A DNA stretch of 64,000 nucleotides from Desulfomonile tiedjei (GCA_016218715.1 JACRDG010000032.1:248001-312000); one strand, 5' to 3'. Positions 26,879 to 36,903 are shown, counted from the stretch's first letter. Numbers and translations are program-made. Notes: a model not told the origin generated them from the letters alone.

Positions 26879-27273
26879 CCGGCATCATTCCAGACCTCCG
26901 CTGGTCGCGCGGCGCCACTGAGCCTGGCCGAGAGTAGCTCCTGGATGCGGCGTTCCAGGTCGTCCAGGCGCATGGCGATGGCCGCGGCTTCTTCGCTCTT
27001 GATCTTGGTCTCCATCATGGCGCGGGCGGTGTTGATGAGCTTGTCCAGGACTTTGATCTGGTCCATGGACTCCTTGGATGCCGCGGGCACCTCAGCGATG
27101 AGACGCATGACCAAGTCCAAGGCAGATGACGGGGTCAGGCCGGCAGAGACGATTTCCCGCATCTGGTCGACCAGCGACGGATCGAAGGGACTCGCAGGTT
27201 CCGTTGGATCGCGGAGCGTCCCTTCCGGGACATCGACGGTGCTTGTGGTTCTGTCGCAAATCTTTCCGGGCAT
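26866..27273 (-). CDS. Probable small terminase subunit or packaging accessory protein
   Basis: A 135-residue protein assigned from position: it directly precedes and overlaps the large terminase gene. It starts MPGKICDRTT (the frame is open further up, but GGAAGAAGAA precedes this ATG). The middle is helical with a coiled-coil-like run, EEAAAIAMRLDDLERRIQELL, as often seen in the oligomerisation part of small terminases. No DNA-binding motif is plain. Confidence 0.55.
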   Translation of the reverse strand: MPGKICDRTTSTVDVPEGTLRDPTEPASPFDPSLVDQMREIVSAGLTPSSALDLVMRLIAEVPAASKESMDQIKVLDKLINTARAMMETKIKSEEAAAIAMRLDDLERRIQELLSARLSGAARPAEVWNDAGCDG

Positions 27274-27518
27274 GGTTCTTCTTCCTGATAGTTTGCACTG
27301 GTGCTGAATTCGAGAGGTGCGCGCAAGAATCGGCTGTGGGAGGAAGCGTAAGATCGGAGAGTACAACGTCAGCCAGGGTTTCTGTCTTCAGTCGGGTGGA
27401 ATGCGGAGCTGAATCGGTGGGACAGCGATTTTGCCCGTCACTTACAGGTAGACAGGCAATCCCGCGATGTGCGGAACCGTCCCACCTTGCAGCCTCAAAA
27501 CGGGCATGCCGCTGTCCG

Positions 27519-27854
27519 TCATTCTTCGTCTTCGTCGTCAAAGGGGGCGTCGTCGATGCCGAACCTGTAGCAGTCGAGGATGTCGGGATTGTTGAGGAGG
27601 AAGGTGTGCACGAAGAGCGCTATCCACCTGGCCTGGGCCTCGTCGATGGTCCCCGCGATCTCCTGCTGGGCCACGTGGACCGCTTCATGCCAGAGGACGC
27701 TCAGTGCCAAAGCCATATCAACTTCGTCGTCCAAATAGATGGTCCCGTCGCGGTAGGAGGCCGCGCCCAGAATACCTTCGAGGCTTTGAACGGGAGACAC
27801 GTTGCGCACCTGGTAGATCCGGCCGAAGACGATCAATTCCTCGGGAATTTGCAT
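27519..27854 (-). CDS. Small HExxH putative metallopeptidase
   Basis: The 111-residue product begins MQIPEELIVFGR and contains LWHEAVHVAQQE (about residues 62-73), a zincin-type HExxH motif in a helix, followed by a helix with Glu residues (IDEAQARWIALF) that could give the third ligand. The end is acidic (DDAPFDDEDEE). Small zincins of this kind occur in phage and mobile elements, some as ImmA-like repressor-cleaving proteases. A GAAAGGAG ribosome site selects the ATG at 27854; the longer open frame has no support. Its place between the terminase and hypothetical genes does not reveal the substrate. Confidence 0.65.
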   Translation of the reverse strand: MQIPEELIVFGRIYQVRNVSPVQSLEGILGAASYRDGTIYLDDEVDMALALSVLWHEAVHVAQQEIAGTIDEAQARWIALFVHTFLLNNPDILDCYRFGIDDAPFDDEDEE

Positions 27855-27951
27855 GCTGAGACTCCTTTCGACAGATATCGTGATGTTGGGACATACGGGC
27901 AAGAACCAGGGGTAAAGAGGACTCTCTCGGAAGAGAGTCCTCCCGTTCGCG

Positions 27952-28143
27952 TCAGACGACCTCCTCCCATTCCCCCCAGTAGAACGGTTCCATCTCCTGG
28001 TACCTCTCCGACCACTGGTGCCAGACCCCCTGAGCACACCAGTGTTTTCCCGGTTCCTCGATCTCCAGCGGCGCCGGTCCAAGGCGGCAGACGTCGCCGT
28101 CCATCTTGATGCACGTACTGCAAAGCATGACGGATCGTTTCAT
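27952..28143 (-). CDS. Small Cys-containing phage protein
   Basis: A 63-residue product, MKRSVMLCSTCIKMDGDVCRLGP..., with CxxC at residues 8-11 and two further Cys, suggesting a small metal-binding fold. AAAGGAAG precedes the ATG at 28143. The C-terminal part is Trp/Glu-rich. Not recognised. Confidence 0.55.
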   Translation of the reverse strand: MKRSVMLCSTCIKMDGDVCRLGPAPLEIEEPGKHWCAQGVWHQWSERYQEMEPFYWGEWEEVV

Positions 28144-28413
28144 GTTCGGCTTCCTTTCCGTGAAGGGTGGTGGTCGAGCGCTCCCGCGCGCGAAGAAAAT
28201 TGTTCCTGTTGGGCAAAAATATTGTCTTTTTCGATTCGGCCTTAGGCAACCGGGGACCATGGGTTGGGTGCCAGCAGAGGCACCCTTGCAGGAAAGTCTT
28301 TTGGATTGCTTACGGCAAATCCTCGAACCAAGGCCGGACTCTGCGGCGTTCCTTCAGCACGGTTGGGCAGAGGTTTCGGCCAGTTTTCCATGTGCCGATG
28401 TATAAGGATCGCG

Positions 28414-28806
28414 TTACCTCCGGACCAGCGAACGGTGCCATTCAGCTTCTCTGACCATCGTATCGGGACTGACGAGGCCCTCCCGATAGCGCTCCTGATT
28501 GACCCGTGCGAGCCGTTTGCGATGGGTCCCGTCGTAGAGCGGTCCCTGCGCGTCCCGGAGCTTCTGCTGCTCCGCGTCGGATAATGCGTGAGGACACGGT
28601 GTGGGCAGAGAGCATCTGAGGTAGTCGGCATTGACTCTGACTGTTGTCGGATCGCGCTCGCCATTGAAGTGGAGGATGTGGCGGCTCGTCCGTAATTGAT
28701 AGAGCCGACACGCGTCGATGGTGATCTTACAGCCCCATCTGCAGTCCACGAGGCGGTGCGCGTTGGCTTCTCTCCATTGGGCCACGGTCTCTTCTATGGG
28801 TGTCAT
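28414..28806 (-). CDS. Hypothetical phage protein with Cys-rich N-terminus
   Basis: 130 residues. The region CRWGCKITIDACRLYQ followed by a later C-PTPC-PH pattern could bind zinc and resembles small phage proteins of unknown role. It overlaps the upstream gene by 4 bases (ATGA), indicating coupled translation. The C-terminal half is basic and helical. Function unknown. Confidence 0.6.
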   Translation of the reverse strand: MTPIEETVAQWREANAHRLVDCRWGCKITIDACRLYQLRTSRHILHFNGERDPTTVRVNADYLRCSLPTPCPHALSDAEQQKLRDAQGPLYDGTHRKRLARVNQERYREGLVSPDTMVREAEWHRSLVRR

Positions 28807-29033
28807 GGCGCGGTCTCCCCTGCCAAGGATCGCTCCTCGTGCCAGTCGTACGGGATGTTCAGATGGAGCCGCAACCGGCGCATGGGAGCGAGAAGACCGA
28901 ACTCCATGGAATCGAGAAGATTCCGGGCATCCGGGTCGTCGAGCGATTCCACGTGGGATCGCACCACGGAAAGCTGCTCGTGAAGCTTGTTGAAGGAGTT
29001 GGAAATCAACTTTCGCGTATCCGGGTTTGACAT
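28803..29033 (-). CDS. Small helical phage protein
   Basis: 76 residues, MSNPDTRKLISNSFNKLHEQL..., predicted helical throughout and without recognised motifs. It is the first gene after a 330-base gap and is coupled to the downstream gene by a 4-base overlap. AGGAGG stands upstream of the ATG. Function unknown. Confidence 0.6.
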   Translation of the reverse strand: MSNPDTRKLISNSFNKLHEQLSVVRSHVESLDDPDARNLLDSMEFGLLAPMRRLRLHLNIPYDWHEERSLAGETAP

Positions 29034-29363
29034 GACACGCCTCCTGTAGGGTGGAAATCCGCGGGATGGCTTCCTCGCGGGTGAGCAGCGCGGTTAACCG
29101 TGCGAATTAATCTACGAAGCCGGCGACCCCGCGGTCGAGACTGGTGTTTGCGGTGGGCTAAGGGTGTCGGCTCCATGAGAGAACGTATGTTCTCCATATG
29201 ACCCCATGGGACCATAATTAACCAAATGTGTCAACTCCAAAGTCGAACCTCTCTCACGCGGCTCCGGCAGCCCTCCTCTCCGGCCGCGCTGCTCGACAAA
29301 GGCTCGACTCCCCTGAAAGGAACGGCTCTCTTTCGACAGTGCTTGTATGAACTGGGATTGGTC
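29034..29363. other. Non-coding gap with palindromic operator candidates
   Basis: No gene is seen. It holds the perfect 16-base palindrome at 29179-29194 and right next to it an imperfect 20-base palindrome at 29194-29213 centred on CCATGG. It separates the 391-residue particle protein from the terminase unit. Confidence 0.5.
29179..29194. promoter_or_regulatory. Perfect palindrome GAGAACGTATGTTCTC, operator candidate
   Basis: The inner part GAAC-N4-GTTC equals the core of the Gram-positive-type LexA (DinR) box. Deltaproteobacterial LexA sites vary, so an SOS link is only suggested. It lies 145 bases upstream of the gene starting at 29033. Confidence 0.4.
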
Positions 29364-30539
29364 TCAGTAGCTGCTGGAACTGTCGTTCGTGCGGGACTGG
29401 CTGGAGCCTCCCGAGCGGCTGCTCCCGCCGCCCCCCGCCCTCAGTTGCATGGAGCGTTGCCAGGGCTTCAGGTAACCCAGCTCGACTCCGAGCCGGTCAG
29501 CCCACAAGGTGTCCTCGCCGATAAGGGCGGGGTTGTACCCGCCCAGCGCCGACGCCAAGCCGGCCCTGTTCGCCAACTGGCGCCACTTCATTTCCCGCTG
29601 GGACGCTTCATCCAGCGTTCGAGTCCGATCGTCGGATGCCCATGCCATCTGTTTTCTGGCCTTTTCCAACTCCTGACGGAGAAGCTCCAGCTCCAGTTTC
29701 TGGCGCTGGCTTGCGAGGGCTGTTTGTTCGCTTTTCGCTGGGTCCGGTTGCGCGTTGGATCTGAGCATAAACGGCTGCCGGGGTGCCACGACCTGCGACC
29801 TCGGCCGCGAGGCCGCGTGCAGTCGCCGGCGGCGCAGGTCCAGGTCCAATTGAGCGCTCTCGCGCTCCAACTGCATCTGCTGAAGTTGCTTCTCCTGGGC
29901 GAGTTCCCGTTCGGGATTTCCGCGCTGCCACGTGACGTCGCCTCGCCAGTCCTCGTGCATCTGGTCTCCAAGCCTGTTCTGCCAATCCGCCTGACCGCTC
30001 ACGTACCGATGCTGCAGGTCGAGGAGATTCTGAAGGTTCCTCAACGCCTCTGCTGACTGGGCGAACTGGGTGCTCTTCACGTACTTGTTGTAGTCCATGG
30101 CGCGGGAGAAACGGTCCGAGTAGCCTGAGGCAAGCGATTTCATGGCCTGCTGGTGGAGGCTCGAATCGAGGCCGGGTCCTCCGACCACGTTCATGCCCCC
30201 TCGTCTGATGCCCGCGCCGGCCGCGCGGCGTACGTAGTCATCGAGGGTGTTGCGCTGACCGGCGAGCGCGTTCTCCATATAGTCCCCGACTTCTCGATCG
30301 CCGGGCCGCGCAACATGGGTCCCGGCAGAACCGAGAAAGCCTTTGGAGCGGTTCGCTCGATAATTCCCATACTCCTGGTCGACGATCCGACCGATCCTCT
30401 CTGATCCGCTCGAAAACGGACTGGTTCCGTAGGACTTCCCGTAGTCGAATCCGGAGTAGGATGGTTTGGATCTGAGCGTTCGACGCTCGTTGTCCAGCCG
30501 CGTTGTGAGCGCGGCGAAATAGGGGTCTTTGTTCGCCAT
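29364..30539 (-). CDS. Phage particle protein, coiled-coil rich
   Basis: 391 residues. The N-terminal half has Gly/Ser/Tyr-rich segments (SYSGFDYGKSYGTSPFSSGS) and helical stretches; about residues 190-340 form a long Gln/Glu/Arg-rich coiled coil (QEKQLQQMQLERESAQLDL). The C-terminus is Gly/Ser-rich. Immediately downstream of the giant tail protein gene in transcription order, it may be an internal core or ejection protein, a usual place for such coiled-coil proteins in podoviruses. No family is recognised with certainty. Confidence 0.6.
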   Translation of the reverse strand: MANKDPYFAALTTRLDNERRTLRSKPSYSGFDYGKSYGTSPFSSGSERIGRIVDQEYGNYRANRSKGFLGSAGTHVARPGDREVGDYMENALAGQRNTLDDYVRRAAGAGIRRGGMNVVGGPGLDSSLHQQAMKSLASGYSDRFSRAMDYNKYVKSTQFAQSAEALRNLQNLLDLQHRYVSGQADWQNRLGDQMHEDWRGDVTWQRGNPERELAQEKQLQQMQLERESAQLDLDLRRRRLHAASRPRSQVVAPRQPFMLRSNAQPDPAKSEQTALASQRQKLELELLRQELEKARKQMAWASDDRTRTLDEASQREMKWRQLANRAGLASALGGYNPALIGEDTLWADRLGVELGYLKPWQRSMQLRAGGGGSSRSGGSSQSRTNDSSSSY

Positions 30540-30675
30540 TGTGGTTCCTCCTTGGATGGATGGGATTCATGAAAAACGTTGAGGGTACTTTCTCTCGAAC
30601 GGTTTCGATGGGTTCTCTTTCAGAGAGGTAATCTCGCTAGTTTGTGAACAGAGGATTCTCCCGATATTCCTCCTC

Positions 30676-33600
30676 TCACAGGGCCCCCCACTCGCGGATC
30701 AGGGAAACACCGATCTGTAAGCCGTACAGGTGGGTAATGTCCTGGAATTCAATGCGGAGCTTGAAGAACCGCCCCTGTAGGTTGAGGCTTTCATCTTCCC
30801 GCGCGAAAAATCTGCTGGCAGCGATGTCCAGGTCGGAGAGGAGCAGAGAGCTGTCGGGGCGGGAGGAATCGGTGTTACCGTCCACCCATATCTTGAGCCC
30901 GATGGTCTTTCCCGCAGCGGTTCGGCCGAAGAGTCGAAGCCTGCGGATAAGCTTGAGCCATTCGGGTGAACCGAAATGGAGCCACCCGGTCTCTACCCAT
31001 CCGGGTATCGCGGCCCCGAGGTCGGTTGCGTCCGCAGGGCCAAAGAGCCTGACGATGCGACCGTGGTAATCACCGCCGTACAATCCGATTTCTCCGAGTT
31101 TGCCGGGTGCGTTTTCGTTGTGGTGATAGGCCACGGCGATCGATGCAAGAGCGATGCTGAAGGGAGGGAGCCAGGTCCGGAGAGACAGGTCGTAGACGAT
31201 CAGGCGGTTATTGGTCGTTTGCACGGTCTGACCCGGCTCAGTAATCATCGGCACGGCCCATACGATCCAGTTCTTTACGGGCCAATACTCTCCGCAGGCG
31301 CGGTGGAGCGCATCGAGAGCCAACCTCGGTATTTCTCGTCCGTCCCACCAATTGACCGAATCCGACAGCACGGTTCCTCGGCCGGTGTTCCATTCCGAGT
31401 CGGTGTGTAATCCGGTGGAAACGAAGCCGCCGAACCGATTGAGGAAAAAGAGCCCGGAACGGGTTCCCGAGTCCAAACCGGTCATGGGTGCTTTTACGAT
31501 CACGTTGGAATTTACGGGAATATGTCTCGCGGCCTCAACTCCTTCGAAGGCAAAGTTGGACGGGTCACAACCGAGGAGCTGATGCCACGTCTCGGTCTTG
31601 CCTACCAGGAGCCCGTTCCATGCCGCGACTGCACACTGGATCCGATCCATGCCGCCAATGCGGTAGCTGGCGCTGTCCTGGCCCGAGAAGCCATACTCTT
31701 CCAGGGTCCTGGACAGGTCGGCCTGATCCCAAGCGTCAGGTCGGGAAAGGAGCGCAACCCGATCCTTGACCGCTGCTGCGAATTTGTACTTGTGGAGCCT
31801 CGGCGGAACCGCGTAAATGCGCACCTCGGAGATGGCCGCGGCGGAAGAGAGCGCTGCCGACACCGAGAGCCGAATCCAGTACCCTCGGCTGAAAAAGCCG
31901 TCGAATGGGATGTTGGCGCGCCAATCGATCGGTAGGCTCCAAGAGATTTTTCCCTTGCCGGAAACCGTTTTCCCCTGAGAACCCTTGGTGCCATCAGTCA
32001 CGGTCAGGGACGTCCAGGCCTCGCCGTTCCAATACTCGGCTGAGAGCACCGCGGGATTGGTATTGTTTGCCGCGTACGGCGTAACTTCGATCTCATTGAA
32101 CGGCCAGCAAAACCCGACGTAGAGATAGTCGTCCGGGGCCATCGGGACACTGGCTTTCGAGAGTTCCGTCAGCGCGTTATCGCTAACCTCGACGGTGTAA
32201 TCCCGGGTCATGTTGGCGCTCGTATCGACGTACACGAACCCCATGGGCACATCCGGTTGACCGTCACCGATGTTGCTCAACGGCTGGCACGGGGCTTTGT
32301 ACAGTATCCGGGAGACAGCGCAGTCCGAACTCGTGCCCGAGGGAACGAACTTGAACCAAAAACCCGGCACCTCGTTCAGGACCGAATAGTCAGCCGCGAA
32401 GGGTCCAGCGCCGAGATATTCCACCGTGCCGGTTTGTGACCACGGGATGCCAGTTGGGGCCGTGTTATCATCCCATCCATGACCTGCGTCCCAGGCCCCA
32501 CCGCTCCAGCCATAAATGTACGTGTCACCTGCGTCGTTGTACTGCACGGTGTAGCTTGTGAGGGTCGGATATCCATTTGCTGTTGCGGCCATTCCGAACG
32601 CAAAATCCATGTAATTAGTGATATGGAGTTCTATGCCTCCAGTCTCTTTCCACTGGTCGCTCGCGATCGCTTCAAGCTGCGTGCCGCTCATATGATTCTC
32701 GGCAATAGCGAAAGCCTCTCGGAGCGCTGTGTAGAGATCGTTCGTCGAGGCGTTTTGCCAGGCATCCGCGGCGTCTTTGTATTGCCAAGTAGTACCGGAA
32801 TCGTGCTGCACGATGGTGCGCCACGCATCGTTCACGAAGACTGAGAAGGACTCCCGATCGTCGAAGCTCACCGCATGCCAGAGAGTCGTTCCAGTCGGGA
32901 CACTCTCGGTAACAGAAACGCCCTGGAAGTCTTCGGCAGAAATGACGCTGACCTGGTTGACGTCAGTGGTCGTGCCGACAAAAAGTCGCTCTGATTGAGG
33001 GAACGCAGGCTTAGATGAAACATCGGTAACCGCATAACGATTGGACGCAGTAGCGTAACCGGTGACTGTTTGTTGATTCCAAGATTGCACCGGCAGGGTG
33101 GCGGTCCCGATCCTGAAATATGGCTTACTGTTGGCATCAATATACGCATTTGACGTCTGGCTGAGGAAAGCTGCGGTTGCCGACTGCCCACTTCTCAAGG
33201 TTGCCACTGAACGAGCCACGTCGATAATGAGAAGGTAGTCCTTCGTCTCATCTACTGCGTAGGTTATGATATCGCTCTCTATATCCTCCGACCATGTTGA
33301 TGCCGTGAAGCCGCTTTCCCCGCCATTGAACGTGATCTCAGTAGGCGCCGTCGTCCCGTTGGCGGTCATGCCGGCACGTTCGACTATGGACACATGCGAC
33401 GCGCTGCAAACGAGTAAGTCATCAGACCACCAAACCTTCTGGGAATCAGAAAGATCGCCGCTCTTTACAGTGACTTGGATGTGACCCGCGTTCGCGGATA
33501 TCTCAGAAGCTCTCAACGGAATGCGAACAGATCCGCCCCCGAAGGAACCAGACAGGCCATCTATGGCTGCGAGCGACCAGACGGAGGCAGCCTCCCCAAA

Positions 33601-35703
33601 GCCGGATCGCACGCTAACTCGATCGGATGACAGCGTCATGCCGTGAATTGTAGTTACCGCTTGACTTGTAGTCGTCTCGCTTAATGTGATTTCGCCGGTC
33701 CCTTCGCCGTCATCGACGATGTCAACGATGTATCGAGTGCCACCAGGAAGCGTTACTTCAAGCCCGACCTCCACGTCGGGGCAGGCATTCCCTTCACCCA
33801 CAGTCAAAGGCGTATTGGAAACATCCTCAAAATGGCCGGTTGCTCCGGCGTCCTGTACCCAGTGGTCAATGGTTGCTTTCAGGTCTTGTCGGTTCAGATG
33901 AGCGGCGCTGGTGAAAGCGACCGTGTTGGAATAGGATCGTGAATCGTCTTCGAGGCTCAGTGTATTTGGTGTCGCCATCTCGATCCAGAAGGCTTGGACC
34001 TGCGGCATGTCAGTGCAGATGTAGAGCGCTCCGGAGCTCCGGATGTTGCCGATATTGGCCACGGTGTCCGGGTCTTTGTCGCAGACCTGCGGGCTCACGT
34101 CGTAGTAGTTGCCCTCGGTGCCCGTGCTGGAGGTTCCCGCCTGCTGGACAAGGACCGCTTTCGGGACCAGCCAGTCGGATGCATCGTCGGAAAGTGACAG
34201 GCCCGTGACCAGCGGTGGAGCCGCTATCCCTTCCGTGACCACGAGCCGGTCGTTCAGGACGGCGAAGGAGCAGACACCAGCACCCGCGCCCAGGTCGTAA
34301 ATCTGCTGGAATACTCCCTCGGTGGTAGGGAGATGGGTGGGGCAGGCGTACAAGCCGTTGGTTGCTGGGATGGGTTCAGCGCCCCCTTCGGGAGGCGGTA
34401 TGTAATCACAGATGTCCTCGAAGATATCGACTCCGTGGCCATAGTGATTCATTCCTGCATCATCGATTGTTTGCCCGAAGATAAGGTATAAGGTGCCATC
34501 CGAAATGTGTCCTCTGGCCCCAACTAATTGCTCGTCACTTGCAGGGGCGTCCACCTCAATGTGCTGCCATGCATCATCGCCATGGACCCATAGCCATGTT
34601 GTCTCAGTGAACGGGGCTGTAGGGGGGTCCCACACGCCCCCCATGCAGATATAGGAGTCGTTGGTGCTGCAATAAACCATCGTCGGGTCGCTGTAATAGG
34701 TCTGTTGCGAAAACACGATTGATGGCATGTACGTCCACACGGAGGTCGAGCAATCTAGTTGCCAAAAAGTGGCAGAAGCTACACTCCCTGGCGCGGTAGT
34801 TCCGAGGACAATCTTGTCTCGCACGGGGTCATAAGCCGCGGGTTGATGTTCACAGACCCCAATTTCCCCAGGATCGAGATCGAAGCGGGTGCATTCGACC
34901 CGACTCCACACGAGGGTGCCTAGCGCCAGGTTCGCATAGTTCTTCACCCACATGTCCCCACCATTCCGACCGAACAGGATAAGGGAATCAGAGGTCGGTC
35001 GATAGATCATCGGTGAATAAGCTGGATACACCTCGTGGGTCTGATTTTCCGGTGGGATCACGACTTCGATGAACGCATTAAGGGCAATGTCGTATTTGAC
35101 CAGCTTCGTCTCTGCGCCTCCGGTGGCTGTGGTTCCGAAGATCCATAAGCAATGCCGAGTAGGGTCGTAGGCTGATGATGGGGGATACTCGAATACGGGG
35201 ACATCACCAGTGTAGTCGGTGACCTCGATGAATGTGCGCGTCTCGCAGTCGAAATACCATAGGTCAAGGATTGGCGTTACCCCGTCCTCTTCGTAACCGC
35301 TACAAATCCAAATCCTATTGTTCTGGGAGTCGTAACCAGTGTTCGGCCAAATACGGTGAGGTGGTCTCGGGATAATCTCAGCAGACCCCCCAATAAAGTG
35401 AACTGGTGGAGATTCCTCTGGCATCACTTCATCCGTACGAACCTGCACCACCACATAGCTCGTCTCGTTCGTCGGGAAGCGCACCTGCTTGAGCGCCATC
35501 ACTTCACCGTCTGGAAGGCTCCCCGCACTGACGATGGATATCCCGCCTCGTGTCTTCAGACCGCCGTCCACGAGTTCGACGTTCTCACCGCCCATCAGGG
35601 CATTGTGGGGAAAAGCGAGAGGGTTTTTGCGACGATCCTGTATGCCGCCGGTCCAATCGAAGAAGTTGATCACCCGGTAGGGTTCCGTATTATTACGAGG
35701 CAT
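30676..35703 (-). CDS. Giant phage tail/nozzle protein with propeller-like N-terminus
   Basis: 1675 residues. The opening TGGIQDRRKNPLAFP...VELVDGGLKTRGG resembles the start of podovirus tail-tube (nozzle) proteins, which begin with a short NamP...GGL-RPG-type block. Residues about 60-450 contain repeated kelch-like or propeller units (DLWYFDCETRTFIEV, YDPTRHCLWIFG, NDSYICMGGVWDPPT). The centre is beta-rich with fibronectin-like segments, and the last 350 residues again look like a nozzle-type domain (WHQLLGCDPSNFAFE, GRIVRLFGPADATD). It would form the short tail or its receptor-facing part. The great length compared with about 800 residues for T7 gp12 suggests an insertion of surface domains. 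Confidence 0.68.
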   Translation of the reverse strand: MPRNNTEPYRVINFFDWTGGIQDRRKNPLAFPHNALMGGENVELVDGGLKTRGGISIVSAGSLPDGEVMALKQVRFPTNETSYVVVQVRTDEVMPEESPPVHFIGGSAEIIPRPPHRIWPNTGYDSQNNRIWICSGYEEDGVTPILDLWYFDCETRTFIEVTDYTGDVPVFEYPPSSAYDPTRHCLWIFGTTATGGAETKLVKYDIALNAFIEVVIPPENQTHEVYPAYSPMIYRPTSDSLILFGRNGGDMWVKNYANLALGTLVWSRVECTRFDLDPGEIGVCEHQPAAYDPVRDKIVLGTTAPGSVASATFWQLDCSTSVWTYMPSIVFSQQTYYSDPTMVYCSTNDSYICMGGVWDPPTAPFTETTWLWVHGDDAWQHIEVDAPASDEQLVGARGHISDGTLYLIFGQTIDDAGMNHYGHGVDIFEDICDYIPPPEGGAEPIPATNGLYACPTHLPTTEGVFQQIYDLGAGAGVCSFAVLNDRLVVTEGIAAPPLVTGLSLSDDASDWLVPKAVLVQQAGTSSTGTEGNYYDVSPQVCDKDPDTVANIGNIRSSGALYICTDMPQVQAFWIEMATPNTLSLEDDSRSYSNTVAFTSAAHLNRQDLKATIDHWVQDAGATGHFEDVSNTPLTVGEGNACPDVEVGLEVTLPGGTRYIVDIVDDGEGTGEITLSETTTSQAVTTIHGMTLSSDRVSVRSGFGEAASVWSLAAIDGLSGSFGGGSVRIPLRASEISANAGHIQVTVKSGDLSDSQKVWWSDDLLVCSASHVSIVERAGMTANGTTAPTEITFNGGESGFTASTWSEDIESDIITYAVDETKDYLLIIDVARSVATLRSGQSATAAFLSQTSNAYIDANSKPYFRIGTATLPVQSWNQQTVTGYATASNRYAVTDVSSKPAFPQSERLFVGTTTDVNQVSVISAEDFQGVSVTESVPTGTTLWHAVSFDDRESFSVFVNDAWRTIVQHDSGTTWQYKDAADAWQNASTNDLYTALREAFAIAENHMSGTQLEAIASDQWKETGGIELHITNYMDFAFGMAATANGYPTLTSYTVQYNDAGDTYIYGWSGGAWDAGHGWDDNTAPTGIPWSQTGTVEYLGAGPFAADYSVLNEVPGFWFKFVPSGTSSDCAVSRILYKAPCQPLSNIGDGQPDVPMGFVYVDTSANMTRDYTVEVSDNALTELSKASVPMAPDDYLYVGFCWPFNEIEVTPYAANNTNPAVLSAEYWNGEAWTSLTVTDGTKGSQGKTVSGKGKISWSLPIDWRANIPFDGFFSRGYWIRLSVSAALSSAAAISEVRIYAVPPRLHKYKFAAAVKDRVALLSRPDAWDQADLSRTLEEYGFSGQDSASYRIGGMDRIQCAVAAWNGLLVGKTETWHQLLGCDPSNFAFEGVEAARHIPVNSNVIVKAPMTGLDSGTRSGLFFLNRFGGFVSTGLHTDSEWNTGRGTVLSDSVNWWDGREIPRLALDALHRACGEYWPVKNWIVWAVPMITEPGQTVQTTNNRLIVYDLSLRTWLPPFSIALASIAVAYHHNENAPGKLGEIGLYGGDYHGRIVRLFGPADATDLGAAIPGWVETGWLHFGSPEWLKLIRRLRLFGRTAAGKTIGLKIWVDGNTDSSRPDSSLLLSDLDIAASRFFAREDESLNLQGRFFKLRIEFQDITHLYGLQIGVSLIREWGAL

Positions 35704-35754
35704 TTGCGCTTCCTTTCAGGTACGTCAGACGAGTTGGCCGCTGCACGATGAGGG

Positions 35755-36903
35755 TCACCGATAGGGTCTCAGCGACAGACCCGGCGGGTCCCCTTCACCG
35801 AGGAGCTTTTGCTTTTCCCGGTCGTAGAGCGCGGAATACTCTTGGAACTTGAGGTCCGCACCGGGTGCGTGCCGGTCCCTCAGGAAGGACTGCCTGAGCA
35901 CGTAGTACACGAAGACCGTGTCGTGGGCCCTGGGCAGAGGCGGATCGGGACTTTCCGGCCCGCAGGTGAGATCGTCAGGCACATACGAGTGGTAGATGCA
36001 GAAGCCTGATGCGAGACTCTCCTGTGGCGGAGGCCAGACGAACAACGCGGTGTTTTGAACCGCGTAGTACTCCGGCACACCCATGCTGTTGGACGCGGTT
36101 CTCAGCTCGTCGTACTCTTTGTATCCGCTCAGAGGCGCCATGGGGTTGGCCCGGCCGCTGAAGCGAACCTGATGCACATCCTGGAAACGAGGGATCGCGG
36201 CCAGGAGATCGATCCGATTGGCCCCTGCAACGCTGGGAATCCAGGTTTCTGCCCGCCAGTAGTCGTCCTGAGCCAGTTCCTGGAGGCATCGGTTGATAGA
36301 CCGGACGATGAACTGATCTGACAGGAATCCGCCACCGGCTTCGTTGAACAGATCCCGCACTGTGTCGACGATCCGGCCGATCCTCCCGGGACAGTCGGAG
36401 ACCGCGGTGTCGTCCGCGACGATCTCCAGCGAAAGGGCAAATACTTTGATCGGGTTGGGATCTTCTCCCGCGGACGCGGAAGGTCGTTTCAGGACGAACG
36501 AAAGATAGTCCCCCGGTTCGATGCTCGTCTCGCCGATCCGGCCGGCCGCGGTGGCTCCCGTAACCGCGAGCGTTCTGGTGGTGAGCCGGTCGGCGACCGT
36601 CGCGGCTTCGTATTCGCCGGAAACGGTTTCCATCACCGAATCCTGCGCGGTTACGTGGACCCCGGGCCTGACCAGGAGCGTCTTCACTTGCCACGCGTGC
36701 CGCGCGGAAACGGATGGCGTGGATTCGTGGAGCGTGAGCACGACGTTGCTCCCGCTCATGTACGTGTCTGGAACGACGATGGAGAACCGGGCTTCATCGG
36801 CCGGCTCCCATTGGGTGAACCCGACCAGCGAGGTGGCATCGTACCCCTCAGCGGGAACGGCGCCGGAAGATGGAATCAACCTCTCGATACGTATTACTGC
36901 CAT
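35755..36903 (-). CDS. Phage head-tail adaptor-like protein
   Basis: 382 residues beginning MAVIRIERLIPSSG. The first 170 residues are a beta-rich domain of unknown kind; the C-terminal half (IGRIVDTVRDLFNEAGG ... INRCLQELAQDDYWRAE ... YYAVQNTALFVWPPPQ) matches the pattern of small podovirus adaptors that join portal to tail. It precedes the giant tail protein gene, the usual order. The ATG at 36903 has GAGAGAGG 6 bases upstream; an open frame further left has no support. Confidence 0.62.
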   Translation of the reverse strand: MAVIRIERLIPSSGAVPAEGYDATSLVGFTQWEPADEARFSIVVPDTYMSGSNVVLTLHESTPSVSARHAWQVKTLLVRPGVHVTAQDSVMETVSGEYEAATVADRLTTRTLAVTGATAAGRIGETSIEPGDYLSFVLKRPSASAGEDPNPIKVFALSLEIVADDTAVSDCPGRIGRIVDTVRDLFNEAGGGFLSDQFIVRSINRCLQELAQDDYWRAETWIPSVAGANRIDLLAAIPRFQDVHQVRFSGRANPMAPLSGYKEYDELRTASNSMGVPEYYAVQNTALFVWPPPQESLASGFCIYHSYVPDDLTCGPESPDPPLPRAHDTVFVYYVLRQSFLRDRHAPGADLKFQEYSALYDREKQKLLGEGDPPGLSLRPYR

